Assembly (NCBI RefSeq): GCF_900086715.1
Contig: NZ_FLKH01000012.1
Span: 186,001-250,000, forward strand
Reading direction: 5' to 3'
Length of the DNA: 64,000 bases
From: Gracilibacillus timonensis
GTDB lineage: Bacteria > Bacillota > Bacilli > Bacillales > Amphibacillaceae
Positions 8,808 to 18,243 of this stretch are shown here, piece by piece; the first letter of the stretch is position 1; each line of letters starts with the position of its first letter. Under the pieces are notes generated by a model. That model did not search any database, was not told the origin of the DNA, and saw only the letters and a program-made list of their open reading frames with translations. The translations under genes were made by a program, and so were the position numbers.

Positions 8808-10262
8808 ATGAAGCCTAATATTCTCTTAATAACAGTGGATCAAATGCGATGGGATTGCTTAAGTTATTTGAACCACCCAGCCGTTGACACACCTAATTTG
8901 GACCAGCTGGCCAGAGATGGCGTACTCTTTCAACATGCATATTCTGCAACTCCATCTTGTGTGCCAGCAAGAGCTTCCCTGCTAACGGGAATGTCACAAG
9001 TTGCCACAGGTCGAACGGGGTATGCCGATAAAGTTCCATGGAGATATGAACATACCATAGCGAGTGAGTTAGCGAAAGCGACTTATCATACACAATGTGT
9101 CGGTAAAATGCATGTTTATCCAACTCGTAACTTATGTGGGTTTCACAATGTGGTATTACATGATGGTTATATGCATTATGGTCGTTTTAAACAACAGACT
9201 ACTGTGGCGGAATCTCAAGCAGAAACGGATGATTATTTAAGATGGCTTCAAGAAAGAGTAGGTGCAGATGTGGATCTTTTAGATCTTGGTCTTGACTGCA
9301 ACTCATCAACAATGGCACGGCCTTGGCATTTGGATGAGAAGTATCATCCCACTAACTGGGTGACTTCCCAATCGATCGATTTTTTACGTCGTCGCGATCC
9401 GTCCAAACCCTTTTTCTTGAAGATGTCCTATGTGCGACCACATCCGCCATTTGATCCACCACAAGTCTTTTTGGATATGTATAAGGATAGAGAATTGCCA
9501 GATCCACCGATTGGGGACTGGGCTGAACAAAGTGATTTGGATAAGTCTGGCTTGGATCCCGTCGCTTCTCAGGGAACGGTTCCTGAAGGTCGTTATCGTC
9601 GGGCACAAGCTGCTTACTATGCATTGATTACACATATTGATCATCAAATAGGCAGGTTTTTGCAGGCCATGCGTGAATATGGTGTATATGATAATACAGT
9701 GATTTTATTTACATCCGATCATGGTGAGTTAATGGGGGATCATCATTTGTATCGCAAATCTTTACCGTATGAAGGAAGTGCCAAAGTTCCTTTTATTGTC
9801 GCTGATCCTGGTCAACAACTTGGACTGCAAAAGAATGTGATAGTCGATCAGGTGGTGGAAATGCGAGATATTATGCCTACTTTATTGAATGTTGCAGGAG
9901 CGGATATACCTACAACGGTTGAAGGGAAGAGCGTTTTGCCGTTATGTAATGGAGAAACCTCTTGGCGGGATTACATCCATGGTGAACACGCATTTGGCGA
10001 GAAATCATACCATTATATAACGAATGGAAAGGAAAAATACATTTGGTTTTCCAAAACTGGAGAAGAGCAGTTTTTTGATTTACAAGAAGATCCTCATGAA
10101 CTACAAAATCTTGCGTTAAAAGATAGCTACAAAGAGCGCGTCAGTCATAGAAGAAATCAATTGATCGAAGAATTATTGGGAAGGGAAGAAGGCTATACAG
10201 ATGGGGAGAAATTGATCAAGGGCAGAGCAGCGAAGGCGGTTCAGGAGCATTTGTTTACTTAG
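8808..10262 (+). CDS. Cytoplasmic type I sulfatase (S1 family)
   Basis: The 484-residue protein opens with the sulfatase metal-binding start ILLITVDQMRWD and carries the formylglycine signature CVPARASLLTG, with Cys51 the residue to be oxidised. Further active-site features are TSDHGELMGDHHLYRK and KMSYVRPHPPFDPP. There is no signal peptide, so it acts inside the cell, presumably on sulfated sugars after import; sulfated GalNAc or Gal from mucins fits the operon. Maturation of a CxPxR site needs formylglycine-generating enzyme or an anaerobic radical-SAM maturase. A genuine FGE is encoded at 35102. Substrate position is unknown. Confidence 0.9.
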   Translation: MKPNILLITVDQMRWDCLSYLNHPAVDTPNLDQLARDGVLFQHAYSATPSCVPARASLLTGMSQVATGRTGYADKVPWRYEHTIASELAKATYHTQCVGKMHVYPTRNLCGFHNVVLHDGYMHYGRFKQQTTVAESQAETDDYLRWLQERVGADVDLLDLGLDCNSSTMARPWHLDEKYHPTNWVTSQSIDFLRRRDPSKPFFLKMSYVRPHPPFDPPQVFLDMYKDRELPDPPIGDWAEQSDLDKSGLDPVASQGTVPEGRYRRAQAAYYALITHIDHQIGRFLQAMREYGVYDNTVILFTSDHGELMGDHHLYRKSLPYEGSAKVPFIVADPGQQLGLQKNVIVDQVVEMRDIMPTLLNVAGADIPTTVEGKSVLPLCNGETSWRDYIHGEHAFGEKSYHYITNGKEKYIWFSKTGEEQFFDLQEDPHELQNLALKDSYKERVSHRRNQLIEELLGREEGYTDGEKLIKGRAAKAVQEHLFT

Positions 10263-10291
10263 CTGTTTCAGAAAGGTAAGTTCAAAGAAAA

Positions 10292-10337
10292 ATAGAGGGA
10301 AGAAAATCCAATTCTAAGTTTTTTCTTCCTTCTCTAT
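10292..10337 (+). terminator. Hairpin after sulfatase gene
   Basis: TAGAGGGAAGAAAA pairs with TTTTCTTCCTTCTCTA with one small bulge, just past the sulfatase stop. The T-rich side lies inside the stem rather than after it, so termination may be partial. It marks the likely end of the ABC-GH112-sulfatase transcript. Confidence 0.5.
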
Positions 10338-10465
10338 AGGAAGAATCCTTATCTTATTTCATTTATCTTGTTGAGAGAATGGAGGGATCTCATAATGTAA
10401 AGATGATAAAGCACATTGACCCAACCCCCTGTCATTGTATCTTTGCAAAATAGAAAGGAGAAATG

Positions 10466-13400
10466 ATGAAGTTGAAAAGAAAAACCTTCAAAAAAAATAT
10501 ACTTATTTTATCGATTGTTATGTTAGCGCTTTCTCCCGTGTTAACTGGTTTTCAACCAGTTGTGGCTGCAGAAGAGGACAATCCTTGGAAAACGATTTCC
10601 GATGAGGGCAATGAAATTAACGAGATTATTCATAAGAATGAGCAGACGTATATTCATTTAGGTGCTGGTGAAGATATTGACAATAAAGAAAATGCCGCTA
10701 TTTTTAGAGATCAAGAAACACCTGTTGCAGAGAGCGATCAATTAAAATACACGGTAGTTCCGAAAACAGCTGCCGATCAAATGAATGTTGGTTTCTATAC
10801 ACACTTTAAGGATCAAGCCAATTATTCTCTCGTAGGTTTTGATGGGGAGGTTTGGTTTTATGAATACAAAGTGGATGGTAAAGGTGAACGCATAGAAGAG
10901 AACTCGGACATAGCGTTTCCTGGTATTGATCAAGCGTTTGATTTAGAAGTTAATTACGATAAGTTTCAGCTAACAGTCTTGCTAAATGATGAGACGATCT
11001 TTAATGAAGGTGAATTTGATGAAGCAATTGAACCGTTATTTGTAGAAGCTCCTGCTCTAAAATTAGGAAAAGATGAGCAAGGAGGATCAGAGATTTATAT
11101 TGATCAAACATCTAATTCTGAATCACCTGAAAAAGATGAGGATGCTGCCGTTGAGGAGGCAAGTGAAGAGCCAAAAACAAAAGAGAGTGAAGATGGAGTG
11201 GAAGAAACTGTTCAAGAGGATGACGGTTCAGAAAAAGAAACAGATGAACAAGAAAAGCAAGTAACAGAAGACGAAGAAACTTCTGAAGAAAAAGAGACGT
11301 TGGAAGAGGATGAACACCATAAGAGAGAACAAGCGGATGATAATGGTGAACTAGTTGACATTCGTGATGAAGAATTAGCAGAGGGAGACTTAGACATTAT
11401 CGAAGGTGATGGAGACATCACATATAATGATGATGGCTCAGCTACCTTCCATGTAACTTCTAATGGAAAAAATAAAGTAGTATATAACAATATGCCTAAG
11501 ATAAAGAACGGAACATTAGAAGCAGATATCACCGGAGATGTTGATTTAAGTCGTTTTGGGTTAATCTATCGAGTGCAAGATGAATCAGCCTATACATATG
11601 TAGGTACTGGTGATACCCACGAAAGTTATTTCGGGGAAATATTCGGACCAGATAATTCTTGGACCAGTTTTACCGACGGACCAGCTCTTGCTGCTGAAGA
11701 AACAAAACGATTAAAAATCCGTTTTATTGATCAGATGGCAAGGTTGTATATAGATAATGAATTCCTTACTTCATGGAGTCTGCAAGGGGTTCAAGAGCCT
11801 GGCTTGTTAGGCTTTGAAAAAAGTAGAGGAGAGGCGAATATCACCATTTCCAATATTGTGATAACGGAAGAAACAGACGTGGAGTCACCAGAAACAGAGC
11901 CTGTACCTAATACGTTACAATCTGATTATATGGAGGTAACGATTGATGAAGTTTTCCCAAGGATTATACAATATCAGGTTGGTGACAAAACCCTTAATGG
12001 ACAAGAAACACCGACTCAAGGCATAAAAATAAATGGCATTCCATATGCTGCAAATGTAAGCTTTGAAAAAATAACTGATAATGAAGCAGAATACGTGCTG
12101 ACGGTTGAAGATGCGGATGAAAATTTAGACGTTGATTTGGTTTTAAGTGTAAAAGTAGAAGGTAATCAAGTAATTTATGAGTTTACAGAGGTATCCAATC
12201 AAATGGCTACCACCATTGAGACGATTGAGTTTGCCAATCTAAACTTTATATCGGTAAATGATCAAGAGAAAAATGCAACGGCTAAGCTGACGAATCTTAG
12301 CGGTGATATTAACCAGCCTGGGGATGTTGATATAACAGTAGATGAATCTTTAGATAAGATTGGATCCAGTGAAAGTTATTACGTGGGTGTACTTTCTAAT
12401 GATCAATTAAGTGGTACCATTTGGTCAAGTTCGGAAGTGAATGGTCATAAGAACCTTATAGCTAATAGATACGAAAATGATGAAGAGTCTAAAGCAATTG
12501 GATTAGGTTCCAGTGCCTTATACTATCATCGATCATTTATGAATGAACCTTCTTCCAATCAGCCGATGATAAAAATCGCAATTGCTGAGGACGAGAATCA
12601 AGATAATGAAGTTGACTGGCAAGATGGGGCAATTGCGTATCGTGATATTATGCAAGAAATCCCAGGGTGGGAATCGGTTAATAATCAGGTAGCAACTAGG
12701 ATTGCGATGAACTTTGGATCACAAGCGCAACAACCTTTCTTGAAAACACTAGATAATATCAAGAAAGTACAATTGGCTACTGATAATCTTGGACAATCTG
12801 TATTATTGAAAGGTTATGGAAATGAAGGTCATGACAGTGCACACCCTGACTATGGTGATGTAGGTGAAAGAATCGGTGGAGAAGAAGATCTTAACTTTTT
12901 GATTGATCAAGCTCACCAACTCAATACGCAAGTTGGCGTTCATATTAATGCACAAGAGACTTATCCAGAGGCGAATGCATTTAGTGAAGACTTAATCGAA
13001 GGTCCTGATAGTAGAGGATGGGCTTGGCTAGATCAAGGATATGTAATCGACAAAATAAATGATTTGGCTACGGGAAGTCGTGCGGAGCGATTAGATGAAT
13101 TGAAAACAACTGCACCAGGATTAGATTTTGTTTATTTAGACGTTTGGTATCAGGATCAATGGGAATCCAATCGAATCGTTGAACAATTTGATGAACGAGA
13201 TTTAAGAGTGACCACAGAATTTGGTACAGCCATTCCTAATTCCGCTACATGGACACATTGGGCTACGGATAAAAACTATGGTGGAACAGAATCCAAAGGT
13301 ATCAACTCTGATTTATTGCGTTTCATAAGTAATCATCAACGAGATTCATGGGTGTTAAACTGGCCAGAGCAAGGTGGAACAGCAGACCATCCATTACTTG

Positions 13401-15913
13401 GAGGATACGAATTATTTGGTTTTGAAGGATGGCAATCGGATAAGAACTTTGACAACTTTATCAACAAAACATTTGATATTAACCTTCCAACCAAATTTTT
13501 GCAAAAATATCGTGTTATGAATTGGGAAACCGTTGATGGAGATCCAACTGAGACAAACTTAGAACAAGAAATTAAATTAGAAGATCCAGGTAATGATGAC
13601 ACTGTAGTAGTTAAACGAAAAAACAATGGGAGAGAGCGAGTCATTACATTGAATGATCATGTAATACTAGATGGATCTAATTATTTGCTTCCATGGATAG
13701 AACAAGATTTTCAAGGAACAACACCTGATTCTGAAAAGTTATACCATTGGAATAAAGAAGGTGGAGAAACAACTTGGGATTTACCAAATGAGTACCTTAA
13801 TGAAAATACAATGAAGGTGTATCAGCTTACTGATCAGGGCCGAGTGTTCCAAGAAGAAGTAGAGGTAGTCGATAATCAAATTACCATTGCAGCAGAAGCG
13901 TCAACACCATATTTAATTACTGGAGATAATACGGATGAAAACACTGATGTCGCTTGGAGCGAAGAGGCTCATGTTTATGATACAGGATTTAATTCAGGCA
14001 CTATCGATGACCGTCAAACGGAACTTGAAGGTGATCTAGAAGCAGTAGATGTAAAACGTACAGAAACAGAGGAAACTGGACGACAATATACAAGCGGAGA
14101 TTATTTTTTAAGTATGGAAAACCCTACTGAAACAACATCTTTTTCTAGAACGATTAGTGGTTTGGAACCTGGACAAGATTATGTAGCAGAAGTGTATGTG
14201 GAGAACCAAAGTGATGCAAAAGCTTATATAGAGGTAGATACAGGCGCGGAAACGGCAAGTAATGTTGCCTTGAAGAGTCTGCAGAAGAACTATGTCAAGG
14301 CCGATTCACATGCCTCCAATGATGGACTTAATAGTAAAATGCAACGTATGCAGGTAAGCTTTACAGCTGAGGATGAAGTAGCTACCTTATCTTTGACAAG
14401 AGATGAAGGCGAAGGAGTAACCAAATTTGATGACATTCGTATCGTTGAAAAATCGCTTGATAATTATGATTCTGAGAATGTTTTTGAGCAAGATTTTGAA
14501 ACGGTAGTGCAAGGTATATATCCTTTTGTTATTGGTAATACGGAAGGCGTAGAGGACAATCGAATTCATCTATCAGAGAAAAATGCACCCTATACACAAA
14601 AAGGATGGGCCAATGCCAAAGAAATTGACGATGTAATTGATGGAGATTGGTCAGTAAAAGTGAATACTGGAAATAGCGGGCTTGTTTATCGCACTATTCC
14701 GCAACATTTCTCCTTTGATCCAGGTTCTCAGTATGAAGTATCGTTTGATTATCAAACAACCGCTGATTCTTATCGCTTCATTGTTGGAGACCAAGCAATT
14801 GATGAGCAAAGTATTGATAATGTGCAAGGATTAAGTCAAAATGAACAGCTTGAAGCCTCCACGGATACTAACAGAGTTTCCTTTACGGTGGACGGTTCTG
14901 AAAATGGGCAAACCTATGTCGGAATTTTTAGTGATGGTACGACAGTGGATGCACATACTGGGGAAGGTAATTTCATTCTTGATAATTTAAGAATTGAAAA
15001 GCTTGAAGAAAAGGCACCGATCTTAGAAGTAAAGGATATGACTATTTCCGTTGGCGATTCGTTTGATTTACAATCATTAATTGTGAAGGCATTAGATTCT
15101 AAAGGAGAAGATGTCACGGAAAATGTGAAAATAGACACTGGTGATTTTGATAATGAAACACCTGGGGAGTATGTCGTCACCTTTACACTAGAGGAAGAAG
15201 GTTATGAAGCTAGGATGGCAACAGCAAGTGTTACTGTGGAAGATGTACCAGTAGACAAGGGGGAATTACAATCACTTATCGCCGCACAATCAGACAAAGA
15301 TAAAACAAATTATACAGCAGAAAGTTGGGAAGTGTTTGCTCAAGCATTAAGTGAAGCAGAATCAGTCTTAGCAGATAGTGAGGCTAGTCAAGAGAATGTA
15401 GATCATGCCTTGTTTAGTTTACAGGAGGCAGAAGAACAGTTAGAATCCAAAGAGACAGAGAAAGTAGACAAAACAGCACTACAAGAGCTAGTAGATGCCC
15501 ATGCTGATAAGGAAGAAGCAGAGTATACAAAAGAAAGCTGGACAACATTTATTCAAGCGATGGCACAGGCTAAGGAAGTGTTAGCCGAAGAAACTGCTAG
15601 TCAAAAAGAAATCGACCTGGCTTTAACAGAACTGCAAACAGCAATTGATGGGCTAACAGTTGAAGAAAAGACAGATGAAAGTGATGGGGATAATCATACA
15701 GAAGGCAATGATGAACCTGATGATAATACTGGTTCAACAGAAAGTGGAGAAGCCAATGATAGTCTAGGTGGGGACTCAGGTAATAACCAGCAAGGAGATG
15801 AATTACCGGATACAGCAACTTCTACATTTAACTGGTTAATTACAGGTTTGCTATTTACTTTAATAGGGCTTGTTATAGGGTATTTTGAGTGGAGACGTAA
15901 GGCTGCTAAATAA
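10466..15913 (+). CDS. Cell-wall-anchored endo-alpha-N-acetylgalactosaminidase (GH101)
   Basis: About 1815 residues. A signal peptide (cleavage near VVAAEED) is followed by two concanavalin-like domains (about 35-215 and 305-470) separated by a very acidic linker, then the GH101 core at about 740-1010 (RIAMNFGSQAQ, LLKGYGNEGHDS, HINAQETYPEA). Asp892 in FVYLDVWY and Glu918 in TTEFG match the nucleophile and acid/base of characterised GH101 enzymes. Galactose-binding-like domains (about 1178-1512), an Ig-like domain and two FIVAR repeats follow. The C-terminus has LPDTA (1780-1784), a membrane segment and a basic tail. GH101 removes intact Gal-beta-1,3-GalNAc from Ser/Thr of mucin-type glycoproteins. 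ATG 10466 has better ribosome-site spacing than ATG 10463. Confidence 0.93.
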   Translation: MKLKRKTFKKNILILSIVMLALSPVLTGFQPVVAAEEDNPWKTISDEGNEINEIIHKNEQTYIHLGAGEDIDNKENAAIFRDQETPVAESDQLKYTVVPKTAADQMNVGFYTHFKDQANYSLVGFDGEVWFYEYKVDGKGERIEENSDIAFPGIDQAFDLEVNYDKFQLTVLLNDETIFNEGEFDEAIEPLFVEAPALKLGKDEQGGSEIYIDQTSNSESPEKDEDAAVEEASEEPKTKESEDGVEETVQEDDGSEKETDEQEKQVTEDEETSEEKETLEEDEHHKREQADDNGELVDIRDEELAEGDLDIIEGDGDITYNDDGSATFHVTSNGKNKVVYNNMPKIKNGTLEADITGDVDLSRFGLIYRVQDESAYTYVGTGDTHESYFGEIFGPDNSWTSFTDGPALAAEETKRLKIRFIDQMARLYIDNEFLTSWSLQGVQEPGLLGFEKSRGEANITISNIVITEETDVESPETEPVPNTLQSDYMEVTIDEVFPRIIQYQVGDKTLNGQETPTQGIKINGIPYAANVSFEKITDNEAEYVLTVEDADENLDVDLVLSVKVEGNQVIYEFTEVSNQMATTIETIEFANLNFISVNDQEKNATAKLTNLSGDINQPGDVDITVDESLDKIGSSESYYVGVLSNDQLSGTIWSSSEVNGHKNLIANRYENDEESKAIGLGSSALYYHRSFMNEPSSNQPMIKIAIAEDENQDNEVDWQDGAIAYRDIMQEIPGWESVNNQVATRIAMNFGSQAQQPFLKTLDNIKKVQLATDNLGQSVLLKGYGNEGHDSAHPDYGDVGERIGGEEDLNFLIDQAHQLNTQVGVHINAQETYPEANAFSEDLIEGPDSRGWAWLDQGYVIDKINDLATGSRAERLDELKTTAPGLDFVYLDVWYQDQWESNRIVEQFDERDLRVTTEFGTAIPNSATWTHWATDKNYGGTESKGINSDLLRFISNHQRDSWVLNWPEQGGTADHPLLGGYELFGFEGWQSDKNFDNFINKTFDINLPTKFLQKYRVMNWETVDGDPTETNLEQEIKLEDPGNDDTVVVKRKNNGRERVITLNDHVILDGSNYLLPWIEQDFQGTTPDSEKLYHWNKEGGETTWDLPNEYLNENTMKVYQLTDQGRVFQEEVEVVDNQITIAAEASTPYLITGDNTDENTDVAWSEEAHVYDTGFNSGTIDDRQTELEGDLEAVDVKRTETEETGRQYTSGDYFLSMENPTETTSFSRTISGLEPGQDYVAEVYVENQSDAKAYIEVDTGAETASNVALKSLQKNYVKADSHASNDGLNSKMQRMQVSFTAEDEVATLSLTRDEGEGVTKFDDIRIVEKSLDNYDSENVFEQDFETVVQGIYPFVIGNTEGVEDNRIHLSEKNAPYTQKGWANAKEIDDVIDGDWSVKVNTGNSGLVYRTIPQHFSFDPGSQYEVSFDYQTTADSYRFIVGDQAIDEQSIDNVQGLSQNEQLEASTDTNRVSFTVDGSENGQTYVGIFSDGTTVDAHTGEGNFILDNLRIEKLEEKAPILEVKDMTISVGDSFDLQSLIVKALDSKGEDVTENVKIDTGDFDNETPGEYVVTFTLEEEGYEARMATASVTVEDVPVDKGELQSLIAAQSDKDKTNYTAESWEVFAQALSEAESVLADSEASQENVDHALFSLQEAEEQLESKETEKVDKTALQELVDAHADKEEAEYTKESWTTFIQAMAQAKEVLAEETASQKEIDLALTELQTAIDGLTVEEKTDESDGDNHTEGNDEPDDNTGSTESGEANDSLGGDSGNNQQGDELPDTATSTFNWLITGLLFTLIGLVIGYFEWRRKAAK

Positions 15914-15924
15914 GAATAACAGCA

Positions 15925-15974
15925 AGGGAGCTGTCGCAAAATGCATAGGAGGCATTTGCTGATAGCTCCTTTTT
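15925..15974 (+). terminator. Rho-independent terminator after GH101 gene
   Basis: A long interrupted stem (GGGAGCTGTCGCAAAATGC with GCATTTGCTGATAGCTCC) is followed by TTTTT. It closes the GH101 transcript. Confidence 0.8.
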
Positions 15975-16054
15975 CTATGTATGAGGTTACTCGTTTTAAG
16001 ATTCGTTATTTTATTTTTGACGCACTCAAATAAACTTCACCTTTTTAAAATTTT

Positions 16055-16216
16055 TTAAGCTGTCTCTAATGGATGATGATAGAAGTTAAGGCTACCGACT
16101 TGGATTTCATATGTATATTTTATTGAGATATATCCAAATGCCAGAATCAAAAGCTTATTTCGTACATTGCCTGTTCCTCGCTGTGATATGAATTTTTCTT
16201 TAAAGACGACATAAAT
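16055..16216 (-). pseudogene. Decayed C-terminal remnant of a transposase
   Basis: On the reverse strand a 53-codon stretch bounded by stop codons translates to a peptide containing RGTGNVRNKLLILAFGYI and ending HHPLETA. This resembles the C-terminal helix region of IS1182-like DDE transposases, where an RG-x-x-NV segment is followed by a hydrophobic helix. No start codon or upstream transposase sequence remains. It occupies part of the 620-bp gap between GH101 and agaS, whose remainder holds promoter elements. The similarity is from memory and modest. Confidence 0.4.
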
Positions 16217-16266
16217 TTAAAAGAAGGCTTTACATTTATATTAAGATAGATTATACTAAATCCAAC

Positions 16267-16278
16267 TGGTAATAACCA
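16267..16278. promoter_or_regulatory. Additional operator-like palindrome upstream of agaS-PTS operon
   Basis: TGGTAATAACCA, flanked by AAC and CTT, is a 12-bp palindrome matching the core of the other locus operators. It lies about 270 bp before the agaS start, so it could be a distal site for looping or belong to another promoter. Confidence 0.45.
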
Positions 16279-16458
16279 CTTCTGAGGGGATTTTTCTGCT
16301 GCTATCACTATGCAGGAAGGAGTTACACTTGAGAAAACAAGTCGTATACCTCCTAGGGTATTCTTTCAATAGCGAAGGAAATTAGTGGAATACCTAATCA
16401 GTATTATTCGGTGACAAAGTGAAATTAAAAAGAGGTCTTATCGTATTATACTCAAATA

Positions 16459-16472
16459 TGAAAGCGTTTCGT
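16459..16472. promoter_or_regulatory. Catabolite-responsive element (CcpA site)
   Basis: TGAAAGCGTTTCGT matches the cre consensus at the central CG and left arm. It sits just downstream of a TATACT hexamer (16447-16452) that could be the -10 box of the agaS-PTS operon, a position consistent with carbon catabolite repression. Confidence 0.6.
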
Positions 16473-16484
16473 TTATTTTTAGGT

Positions 16485-16512
16485 CAACTGGTTATAACGA
16501 CATAACCAGTTG
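16485..16512. promoter_or_regulatory. Palindromic GntR-type operator before the agaS-PTS operon
   Basis: CAACTGGTTAT and ATAACCAGTTG form perfect inverted arms of 11 bp around a 6-bp centre. The inner 24 bp recur before the left-edge agaS paralogue (112-135). It lies between the putative promoter and the agaS ribosome binding site, a roadblock or promoter-clearance position. Confidence 0.75.
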
Positions 16513-16541
16513 AAAAGAAAATATTTACAGGAGGATTGACA

Positions 16542-17705
16542 ATGTTTCATATAACAAACGAGGAATTACAAAGTAAGCAAGCACTTCACACAGTAAGTGA
16601 AATAATACAACAACCTGAAGTATGGGAAAAATTAAGACATACTCTTTTGGAACAACAGGGTATATGGGAACCGTTCTTATCTTCTATTTATGAAAAACAT
16701 GAATATGTGCGAATTATATTCACAGGTGCAGGAACCTCTGCCTTTATTGGAGATACCATTACCCCCTTCTTGCGATCTCGAAATCAAAAGCATGTGCAAT
16801 TTGATTCAATCGCTACGACAGATATTGTGGCAAGTCCAAATGAATATTTACAGGAAGATGTACCGACTATTCTAGTCTCCTTTGCTCGATCTGGTAACAG
16901 TCCAGAAAGTGTGGCAGCTACCAAGCTTGGTGAACGGCTTGTTACCGATTTTTATCAAGTTATTATCACTTGTAATAAAGAAGGCCAATTGGCAACAGGA
17001 ACCAAAGAAGATAACAATGCTATAACCATTTTAATGCCAGACAGAGCACACGATAAAGGTTTTGCTATGACGAGTAGTTTTACTTGTATGCTGATTTCTG
17101 CCTATACCTTATTTACTTCAGACGATTTAGATCACAGTGTAATAGAGGCTGCAAGGGAACTAATTTCAAATCTTTCAACACCATTGACAGGTATTTGTGA
17201 TTTTGAGTTTGAACGTATTATATATCTGGGTTCTGGTATGTTAGGCCCTTTATCTCGTGAAGCCTCTTTAAAAATGTTGGAGCTAAGTGCTGGAACAGTG
17301 GTAGCGTTATATGAATCATCCTTAGGTTTCCGTCATGGACCAAAGTTCGTACTGAATGACAAATCCGTTGTTGTTCTTTTTCTTTCTCAAGATTGTTATA
17401 CACGAAAATATGATATGGATATTTTACGAGAGATTGCGGATAGTCCAGCACAACCAAAGATTATTGCTGTGACAACAGATCAAGATTCCACTGTTGAAAC
17501 ATTATCCGATTGGGTTATTTCTGTTTCGTCTTCTTACAATATACCAACTGATGATTTTCATGCGGCTATACTTTATATTATTTTTGCTCAAGGATTGGCG
17601 TTACAGAAATCACTAAAACTTGGCATCACTCCTGATAATCCAAGTCCTGATGGCAGTGTAAATCGAGTAGTACAGGGTGTTACGATTTATGAGTATCATA
17701 AATAA
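16542..17705 (+). CDS. agaS: AgaS-type SIS-domain galactosamine-6-phosphate deaminase/isomerase
   Basis: The protein has 387 residues with two SIS domains. Domain 1 has IIFTGAGTSAFIGD and the phosphosugar-binding SFARSGNSPES; domain 2 has YLGSGMLGPLSREASLKMLE and ESSLGFRHGPK. This is the AgaS layout. AgaS converts galactosamine-6-phosphate to tagatose-6-phosphate and ammonia in GalNAc and GalN catabolism. ATG 16542 has CAGGAGG 8 nt upstream and matches the paralogue's start; a TTG at 16536 is too close to the ribosome site. It leads an operon with a mannose-family PTS. Tagatose-6-P kinase and aldolase genes are not in the window. Confidence 0.85.
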   Translation: MFHITNEELQSKQALHTVSEIIQQPEVWEKLRHTLLEQQGIWEPFLSSIYEKHEYVRIIFTGAGTSAFIGDTITPFLRSRNQKHVQFDSIATTDIVASPNEYLQEDVPTILVSFARSGNSPESVAATKLGERLVTDFYQVIITCNKEGQLATGTKEDNNAITILMPDRAHDKGFAMTSSFTCMLISAYTLFTSDDLDHSVIEAARELISNLSTPLTGICDFEFERIIYLGSGMLGPLSREASLKMLELSAGTVVALYESSLGFRHGPKFVLNDKSVVVLFLSQDCYTRKYDMDILREIADSPAQPKIIAVTTDQDSTVETLSDWVISVSSSYNIPTDDFHAAILYIIFAQGLALQKSLKLGITPDNPSPDGSVNRVVQGVTIYEYHK

Positions 17706-17732
17706 AAATTTTAAAAAGGAAGGTGTTTTGTG

Positions 17733-18212
17733 ATGGCAGGACCAAATTTATTATTAACAAGGATTGACAATCGACTGATTCACGGGCAGGTTGGTGTAAC
17801 ATGGGTTAATCACTTAGGGGCTAACCTTGTTCTGGTAGCAAACGATGAAGTAGCAGGTGATGAAGTACAACAAAATTTAATGGATATGGTGTTACCAGAT
17901 GTTATTCAAACTCGCTTTTTCACTATACAGAAAACTATAGATATTATCCATAAGGCAGCACCAAGGCAAAAAATCTTCTTAGTTGTTCGAGATGTGCATG
18001 ATGCTTTAAAGCTAAAAAAAGGAGGTGTGCCAATCGAACATATTAATGTGGGCAACATGCACTATGAGGAAGGAAAAAAGCAGATCTCGTCTACTGTCTC
18101 AGTAAATGAAAGTGATATTGAAGCATTTAAACAGTTAGGACAACTGGGAGTTGAATTAGACTTACGACGTGTGCCGGATGAAAGAGGACAGAACATTTTG
18201 GACTTATTGTGA
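17733..18212 (+). CDS. PTS EIIB component, mannose/sorbose/GalNAc family
   Basis: A 159-residue EIIB of the mannose superfamily. The phosphorylated histidine is His17 in RIDNRLIHGQVGVTW. ATG 17733 is 7 nt after AAGGAAGGTG; a GTG directly before it is less well placed. It receives phosphate from EIIA (19959) and passes it to the sugar during transport by IIC/IID. Linkage to agaS and the amino-glycan genes points to GalNAc or galactosamine (Aga system) rather than mannose. Confidence 0.9.
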   Translation: MAGPNLLLTRIDNRLIHGQVGVTWVNHLGANLVLVANDEVAGDEVQQNLMDMVLPDVIQTRFFTIQKTIDIIHKAAPRQKIFLVVRDVHDALKLKKGGVPIEHINVGNMHYEEGKKQISSTVSVNESDIEAFKQLGQLGVELDLRRVPDERGQNILDLL

Positions 18213-18243
18213 GAATTAACGATTTTAAAGGAGGAATGTATCT

